From an uncultured Granulosicoccus sp. (GTDB lineage: Bacteria; Pseudomonadota; Gammaproteobacteria; Granulosicoccales; Granulosicoccaceae), in the NCBI GenBank assembly GCA_947499955.1, contig CANMQI010000021.1, positions 1 through 64,000 of the forward strand: 64,000 nucleotides of DNA. The letters are read 5' to 3'. How positions within the stretch are numbered: position 1 is the first letter of the stretch; the number at the start of each line of letters is the position of its first letter. A model generated the notes under the pieces. The model saw only the letters and a list, made by a program, of their open reading frames with translations, ran no database searches and had not been told where the DNA came from. This document shows positions 62,073 through 64,000 of the stretch, piece after piece. The translations under genes were made by a program, and so were the position numbers.

Positions 62073-64000
62073 TCAAAGCCACCGTGGAAAGATGCCCATC
62101 ACCAGTACACAGACAACAATGGTGAATCCCAGAAAATGCCAGAACAGGCAGATATTCTGCAGGTCGGCGTCATAGCGGGGTGTGAGCTTGCCGAACAGGC
62201 TTCCGGCCAGACAATAGCCTTGCATGATCACCCCCACGGCAACATGAGCCGTCAACCACAGCAGCAAGGCATGAATGATGGCCGGGTACACATGGGCTTG
62301 TGGATCCATGCCGGTTGACCTGACGGACCAGATGACAAGCGCCATGCCGGTGAAAGAGGCGATAATACCCAGGACCAGAGCCTTTCGCGCTCTGGCGACA
62401 TGGCCTTTCGTATTGCTGTCACGGGCATACAGCGTCAGGGCCCAGGCGCCCAGCAACACAGCTCCGCCAAGCAGCATGAACAGCAGATTGGCATGCTCAC
62501 TGCCAACAGGTGGGAAGTCCGTTTTGGTTGTCCAGTAGAAGAAGAAGCCGAACACCAGACTGATGAAGGCGGTGGCGTCTCCCAGCATGGTTATCCAGAC
62601 TCCCCACCAACCGGCAGATTCCGGCCCGGAGGCGTAGATGGGAAGACTGAGCCCCAGTCCAACCGGTTTGCGGTCCTGTTCGGGGATGGGGGCGGTGGAA
62701 GTCCACAGCCAGTACAGAATGCAGGCGCCCGCAAACACGGCACAGATGACGGCTGGGGTATAGATGTGAAACGTGGGAAAGATGAAAGCCCCGCCGGTGA
62801 ACAGGGCGGCAATCAGCGTGATCCAGGCCGGGCCGGTGACGCGCATGCACTGAATCGGTTTGGCATCCAGCACCGAGGTTACCAGGGTTTCACGCTTGCC
62901 TTCTGCAGCATCCGCAAGGTAGAAGCGACCGGCGTCAATGCGCTCCACCAACTTTTCCTGGTCCCACAGTGGGTAGCGGCTTCTGATATAGGGAATGGAT
63001 CGAATGCCCCATGCTTCCTCGGGAACATCGTGCGTCCATTCCAGTGTGCCGGCATTCCACGGGTTGCGCGCCGTGTCCGGCTCGCGTGACTTCGGCCGCA
63101 GCAGGTCCCAGGCAAACAGCAGGAAGCCTGCGGCCAGAATGAAGGAGCCGACTGTGGAAATCAGATTGAGCCAGTCCCAGCCCAGACCGGTCTGATAGGT
63201 ATAGACCCGGCGGGGCATGCCCAGCAGCCCCGTCAGGTGCATGGGCAGGAAGGTGATATTGAAGCCGGTGAACAGCAACCAGAACGACCACTTGCCGAGG
63301 CGGGGTGACAAGACCTTCTTGGTGAAGACCGGATAGAAATAATAGATGCCAGCGAGCACCGGGAAGATCATGCCGCCGAATAATGTGTAATGCAGATGTG
63401 CCACAATGAAGTAGGTGTCGTGCACCTGCCAGTTGAATGGCGCCAACGCAAGCATGACACCCGTCAGTCCGCCGGCGGTGAATATCGCCAGCGCACCGGC
63501 AATGAACAGCATGGGCACGTTCAGTGTCACTCGCCCTACCATCAGGGTCGCCACGAAGGCGAACAGCTGAATGCCGGTGGGAATGACCACGGCTTCGGAC
63601 GCCGCGGAGAAAAACCCCAGCGACAGAGCGGGAAGTCCGGTGGTGAACATATGATGGACCCAGAGCCCGAAGGACAGGAATCCGGTTCCCACGGCCGACA
63701 GGACGATCCAGGAATATCCCACGATAGGACGGCGGGCAACCGTTGGCACCACCATGGCCGCAATGGCGATGGACGGCAGGAATATGATGTAGACCTCCGG
63801 ATGCCCGAATATCCAGAACAGATGCTGCCAGAGCATGGGGTCGCCACCACGGTCCGGGTCGAAGAAGGGCCAGTCGAAACTGCGTTGCAGCTCGAATAGC
63901 AGGTCGCCGGCTATCAGCGGCGGAAAGGCAAACAGGATCATGCCGCCGACCACCAGCACATACCAGGCATACAGTGGCATCAGGTTGATCCGCATGCCGG
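62073..64000 (-). CDS. Cytochrome c oxidase subunit I-III fusion (CtaD-CtaE), 5' part cut by the window
   Basis: The visible 640 residues contain the C-terminal two thirds of subunit I: LWQHLFWIFGHPEVYIIFLP with the CuB His and cross-linked Tyr, WVHHMFTTG with the two CuB histidines, and HDTYFIVAHLHYTLFGG with the heme ligands. After a linker of about 100 residues comes subunit III (from about residue 480 of the visible part), with SAGWWGVWITMLGDATAFIS and the final WHFLGFTIVVCVLVMGIFPR. Fusion of I and III is known in caa3-type oxidases. The gene continues beyond 64000, and subunit II should lie there. Confidence 0.93.
   Translation of the reverse strand, partial: GMRINLMPLYAWYVLVVGGMILFAFPPLIAGDLLFELQRSFDWPFFDPDRGGDPMLWQHLFWIFGHPEVYIIFLPSIAIAAMVVPTVARRPIVGYSWIVLSAVGTGFLSFGLWVHHMFTTGLPALSLGFFSAASEAVVIPTGIQLFAFVATLMVGRVTLNVPMLFIAGALAIFTAGGLTGVMLALAPFNWQVHDTYFIVAHLHYTLFGGMIFPVLAGIYYFYPVFTKKVLSPRLGKWSFWLLFTGFNITFLPMHLTGLLGMPRRVYTYQTGLGWDWLNLISTVGSFILAAGFLLFAWDLLRPKSREPDTARNPWNAGTLEWTHDVPEEAWGIRSIPYIRSRYPLWDQEKLVERIDAGRFYLADAAEGKRETLVTSVLDAKPIQCMRVTGPAWITLIAALFTGGAFIFPTFHIYTPAVICAVFAGACILYWLWTSTAPIPEQDRKPVGLGLSLPIYASGPESAGWWGVWITMLGDATAFISLVFGFFFYWTTKTDFPPVGSEHANLLFMLLGGAVLLGAWALTLYARDSNTKGHVARARKALVLGIIASFTGMALVIWSVRSTGMDPQAHVYPAIIHALLLWLTAHVAVGVIMQGYCLAGSLFGKLTPRYDADLQNICLFWHFLGFTIVVCVLVMGIFPRWL

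Overview
The window looks like chromosomal DNA of a free-living, aerobic, metabolically versatile proteobacterium. The best guess is a marine gammaproteobacterium. The base composition is moderately GC-rich, gene density is about 90 %, and most genes carry Shine-Dalgarno sites. The content is dominated by TRAP transporters, aromatic and purine catabolism, Tat- or Sec-exported oxidoreductases and cytochrome oxidase genes. I see no rRNA, tRNA, CRISPR array, insertion sequence or prophage. Species assignment is inference only.

Layout. 1-182: a GTAGCA tandem repeat, open in a poly-Ser frame. 172-7056: hutI and a divergent HutC-type GntR regulator, an RclR/RclC-like pair, and a TakP-type TRAP transporter. 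The hutI promoter and the TRAP gene share the same palindromic operator. 7135-10088: a luciferase-like oxidoreductase and a SorAB-like sulfite dehydrogenase. 10130-19805: a homogentisate / 3-hydroxyphenylacetate operon (hmgA, fah, an MBL protein, an MhaA-like hydroxylase, a DUF2783 coupling protein, maiA), a divergent MarR regulator and a second TRAP transporter. GTTGCA-N2-TGCAAC palindromes lie at both promoters. 20002-23685: Sad-type aldehyde dehydrogenase, GST, NAD(P)-binding protein and Mn-type pyrophosphatase. 24045-25592: a hipBA-like module with a 19-bp inverted repeat around its promoter. 25713-38122: mixed housekeeping and envelope genes, two orphan hybrid histidine kinases, and a DUF3034 / truncated haemoglobin pair. 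38363-42423: an unusual stretch with an AT-richer orphan protein, a stand-alone AAA+ ATPase, an exported MetX-like hydrolase and a RibD/DHFR-like reductase. A broken copy of the reductase's 5' end lies 2.3 kb upstream of it.

43414-48239 is a urate catabolic cluster: PuuD, UraH, an OHCU-decarboxylase/PuuE fusion and AllE. It is probably controlled by the adjacent FCD-type GntR protein through TTGTGTACAA sites. 48305-51504 holds cfa, an aidB-like gene and a DUF2934 gene. 51689-59005 holds an ABC transporter, cytosine-deaminase-like amidohydrolase, FAD oxidoreductase, quinone-reductase-like flavoprotein, creatininase-like hydrolase and divergent RidA. This reads as one dedicated pathway for a cyclic nitrogen compound whose identity the sequence does not reveal. 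It is the best candidate here for an undescribed pathway. 59452-64000: a small Cys-rich secreted protein, then a terminal-oxidase cluster (triheme cytochrome, membrane protein, CtaG-type factor, and a CtaD-CtaE fusion cut by the window edge).

Physiological reading (inference): the cell imports and burns small nitrogenous and aromatic compounds (histidine or urocanate, hydroxyphenylacetates, urate, an unknown heterocycle). Each pathway has its own local repressor, and the operators can be read directly from the sequence.
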